NCBI GenBank assembly: GCA_003220685.1
Contig: QHTE01000066.1
Span: 46,592 to 110,591, forward strand
Length of the DNA stretch: 64,000 nt
DNA from: Candidatus Rokuibacteriota bacterium
GTDB taxonomy: Bacteria > Methylomirabilota > Methylomirabilia > Rokubacteriales > CSP1-6
Direction: 5' to 3'
The notes below the pieces were generated by a model that was not told where the DNA came from, searched no databases, and worked only from the letters and a program-made list of their open reading frames with translations. Shown here in pieces: positions 61,960 through 64,000 of the stretch; within the stretch, counting starts at the first letter, position 1; every line of letters starts with the position of its first letter. A program made the translations under genes and the position numbers.

Positions 61960-63077
61960 GCCGACCTCGTCTCGACGAGGCGGCGATAGAGCGCCTCGGT
62001 CGCGTCGAGCTTGGCGCGGAGCGAGAAGTGCGCGTCCACACGCTTGCAGCCGGCGCGCGCCATCACCTGGGCCCACGTCGGGTTCTCGAGCACGCGCCGG
62101 AGCGCGCGCGCCAGCGCCTCCGGGTCGCGCGGGGGCACCAGGAGGCCGGTCTCGCCGTCGATCACCAGCTCGGGCATGCCGGCCAGATCGGTGGCGACCA
62201 CCGGGCGCTCGCAGGCGAGCGCCTCGCGGATCGAGCCGGTGAGCCCGGCGCCGGCGTACGAGGCGTCGACGACCACGTCCGAGGCCGTCAGGATCTGGGG
62301 GACGTCTTCGCGGTGGCCGAGCACGAGCACGCGACCCTCGAGCCCGCGCTCGCGCGCGCATTCCCCGACCTCCGCGACGCGCGGCGGCGGCGCCCCGACG
62401 AAGAGCAGACGAGCGCGGGGCGCCCCCGGCGCGAGCCGCGCCATGGCGTCGAGCACGTCCCGCCAGCCGCGCCACGAGCGGACGCCGATCTGCGTGATCA
62501 GGACGTGCTCGGGGGCGAGGCCGAGCTCGCGCCGGATCGGCCCGCCGTCGAGGCCGGGATGGAAGCGCCCGACGTCCGTGCCGGAGTAGATCACCTCGAT
62601 CTTCTGCGCCGGCACACCGGTCGCGACCAGGTCGCGCTTGATCGACTCGCAGACCGCGACGATCGCGTGCACGCGCCGGCTCGTGTACCCGAGACGCCGC
62701 GCGCGCGGGACGTGGAAGCTGACGCCGCGGTTCAGGACGAGCTTGGACCGCGCGCCCATGAGCCCGGCGAGCAACGCCAGGGTGCGGGCGCGTCCCTTGT
62801 GCGCGTGCGCCACCTGGATGCGGCCGGCGCGGATCACCTTGGCCAGCCGCCACGCAGCACGGACGTCCCACGCGCGCTGCATTGGGACCGGGACGTAGCC
62901 GACATCGGCCGCGCGCATCCGCTCGGCCCAGAGCTCGCTCGGCGGCGTCACGACGGTGACGGCGTGTCCGCGGGCGGCCAGGCCGATCGCGAGGTCGCGC
63001 AGCTGGATCGCGGCGCCGGTGAAGTAGTCGGCCTTCGGGTAGAGCTGCAAGATCCGGAGGGAGGAGCGAGTAGTCAA
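61956..63077 (-). CDS. Glycosyltransferase family 4
   Basis: 373 residues from TTG 63077, which overlaps the aminotransferase stop (TTGA); no ATG or GTG fits. RILQLYPKADYFTGAAIQLRDLAIGLAARGH, HAHKGRARTLALLAG, SGTDVGRFHPG and the GT-B C-domain with SIREALACERPVVATDLAGMPELVIDGETGLLVPP. Transfers a nucleotide-sugar residue with retained anomer, likely to a lipopolysaccharide or exopolysaccharide. Operon with DegT aminotransferase and MsbA-like exporter. Confidence 0.9.
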   Translation of the reverse strand: MTTRSSLRILQLYPKADYFTGAAIQLRDLAIGLAARGHAVTVVTPPSELWAERMRAADVGYVPVPMQRAWDVRAAWRLAKVIRAGRIQVAHAHKGRARTLALLAGLMGARSKLVLNRGVSFHVPRARRLGYTSRRVHAIVAVCESIKRDLVATGVPAQKIEVIYSGTDVGRFHPGLDGGPIRRELGLAPEHVLITQIGVRSWRGWRDVLDAMARLAPGAPRARLLFVGAPPPRVAEVGECARERGLEGRVLVLGHREDVPQILTASDVVVDASYAGAGLTGSIREALACERPVVATDLAGMPELVIDGETGLLVPPRDPEALARALRRVLENPTWAQVMARAGCKRVDAHFSLRAKLDATEALYRRLVETRSA

Positions 63078-64000
63078 GCTCCGAAGAAGGCGCGCACCGC
63101 GGCGATCACCCGATCGATTTCCGCGTCCGCGTGGTCGGCCGACATCGGCAAGGTGAGGATTTCCTCGACGAGCCTTTCCGTGCACGGCAGCGGCGGCGGC
63201 GAAAGGTGCTCGACCGGGGGCTGGCGATGGGTCGGGACCGGATAGTGGATCCCGGTCTGGATCCCGCGCTCCTTCAGGAACTTCGCCAGCTCGGCGCGGC
63301 GCGGGGTGCGCACCACGTAAAGGTGATACACGTGGCGGCCGTGCTCGCGCTCCTCGGGCAAGGCGAGGGGCAGGTCGGCGAGCCCGTCCGCGTAGCGGAG
63401 CGCGAGCGCGCGCCGGCGCTCGTTCATCGCGTCCAGGCGCGGCAGCAGCACGCGGAGCGCCGCCGCCTGCAGCTCGCTGAACCGCAGATTGAAGCCGAGC
63501 TCGGCGTGCACGTTCTTGTCGAGGCGGCCGTGGTCCCGCAGTCGGCGGCAACGGTCGGCGATCTCGTCGTCGCGGGTGAGGACGGCGCCGCCGTCGCCCA
63601 TCCCCGGCAGGTTCTTCGACGGATAGAAGGAGAACACGGCGGCGCGGCCGAAGCTGCCGACCCGTCGTCCGTCCCACTCCGCTCCCTGGGCCTGCGCGCA
63701 GTCCTCGAGGATCCAGATCCCGAGCCGCGAGGCCAGCCGCTCGACCGCCGCGAGATCCACCGACTGACCGTAGAGGTGGACCGGGACCATCCCGACCGTA
63801 CGGGAACTCGCCTTCGCCTCGGCGTCGCGCGTATCGAGGGTGTAGAACTCGTCCGCGTCGACGAAGACGGGGGTCGCTTCGGCCACGCAGATCGCCTCGA
63901 CGGTCGGAAACGCGGTGTGTGACGGCACCAGCACTTCGTCGCCCGCCTTCACGCCGAGCGCCCTGAGCGCGAGCCAGAGCGCCGCGGTCGCGGAGCTCGT
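63074..64000 (-). CDS. DegT/DnrJ/EryC1 sugar aminotransferase (5' end outside window)
   Basis: 308 residues visible; the frame continues past the right edge, and the visible opening (SSATAALWLALRAL) is internal to the fold, so a start at 63952 is not credible. EDCAQAQGAEWDGRRVGSFG, the PLP lysine in VFSFYPSKNLPGMGDGG, NLRFSELQAAALRVLLPRLD and the C-terminal HYPVPTHRQPPVEHL. PLP enzyme that aminates nucleotide-linked keto sugars. First visible gene of the polysaccharide cluster that extends to the right. Confidence 0.92.
   Translation of the reverse strand, partial: TSSATAALWLALRALGVKAGDEVLVPSHTAFPTVEAICVAEATPVFVDADEFYTLDTRDAEAKASSRTVGMVPVHLYGQSVDLAAVERLASRLGIWILEDCAQAQGAEWDGRRVGSFGRAAVFSFYPSKNLPGMGDGGAVLTRDDEIADRCRRLRDHGRLDKNVHAELGFNLRFSELQAAALRVLLPRLDAMNERRRALALRYADGLADLPLALPEEREHGRHVYHLYVVRTPRRAELAKFLKERGIQTGIHYPVPTHRQPPVEHLSPPPLPCTERLVEEILTLPMSADHADAEIDRVIAAVRAFFGA

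Noticed and set aside
63074..63952. A complete aminotransferase starting at 63952
   Set aside because: The frame continues to the window edge with the conserved SSATAALWLALRAL segment, so the start lies outside.

Overview
The window is very GC-rich chromosomal DNA, densely packed, with many GTG starts and 4-base stop/start overlaps. It looks like a Gram-negative bacterium: there are parts for type II secretion, sigma-54 activators, a PrsR-type (PEP-CTERM/exopolysaccharide) regulator, MsbA and the T2SS GspA/GspB pair. It also carries a coenzyme F420 biosynthesis set plus luciferase-like F420 oxidoreductases. That combination, with Urt urea transport, urease and TAXI-type receptors, fits Candidatus Rokubacteria / Methylomirabilota best. 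This assignment is inferred from gene content only; no rRNA is present to confirm it.

Layout. 1-3101 (minus): an HD-GYP response regulator cut by the window edge, a GGDEF cyclase and a GspA-GspB fusion. 3331-5881 (plus): TusA-like carrier, an IscS-like protein that has lost its PLP lysine, a HAD phosphatase and a CopD-like membrane protein. 5916-13269 (minus): F420 cluster npdG-cofE-cofC-cofD-GNAT-HU-cofH-cofG-LLM oxidoreductase. 13335-20580 (plus): mnmG, a broken PaaI thioesterase, then a signalling operon (membrane histidine kinase, coiled-coil lipoprotein, hybrid receiver-GAF-kinase, NtrC-type activator) resembling GlrK-QseG-GlrR.

20677-38129 is a nitrogen island. PII, AmtB and glutamine synthetase are followed by a Tat-exported peptide-binding protein on the opposite strand, an ANTAR antiterminator with a degenerate receiver, the urea ABC transporter urtABCDE and urease ureA-(broken GNAT)-BCEFGD. 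Sigma-54-type promoters precede glnB/K, the ANTAR gene and urtA. The first two share a conserved upstream element at exactly the same distance. Urea would be imported, split to ammonia and assimilated by GlnA under PII control. 38199-39823 holds a DUF47/Pit phosphate transporter pair.

39869-47963: a TAXI receptor, PrsR-type regulator, a uridine-kinase-like protein with an unusual tail, polysaccharide deacetylase, YvcK, a small winged-helix protein and a sigma-54 activator whose receiver has Asn for Asp. A gene-free stretch with palindromes follows, then two divergent small paralogues with an LDRR/arginine-rich motif. 48021-56105: FdrA-like, DUF1116 and xanthine-dehydrogenase-like large subunit genes (possible ureide/carbamoyl catabolism), an EamA exporter, a LOG-family protein, a DUF2652 protein and an antisense zinc ribbon. 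56155-60162: NAD synthetase, a luciferase-like/alpha-beta-hydrolase chimera, a VOC protein and an NHL beta-propeller. 60214-64000 (minus): MsbA-like exporter, glycosyltransferase and a DegT aminotransferase cut by the right edge, the start of a surface-polysaccharide locus.

No tRNA, rRNA, CRISPR array or transposase gene was recognised.
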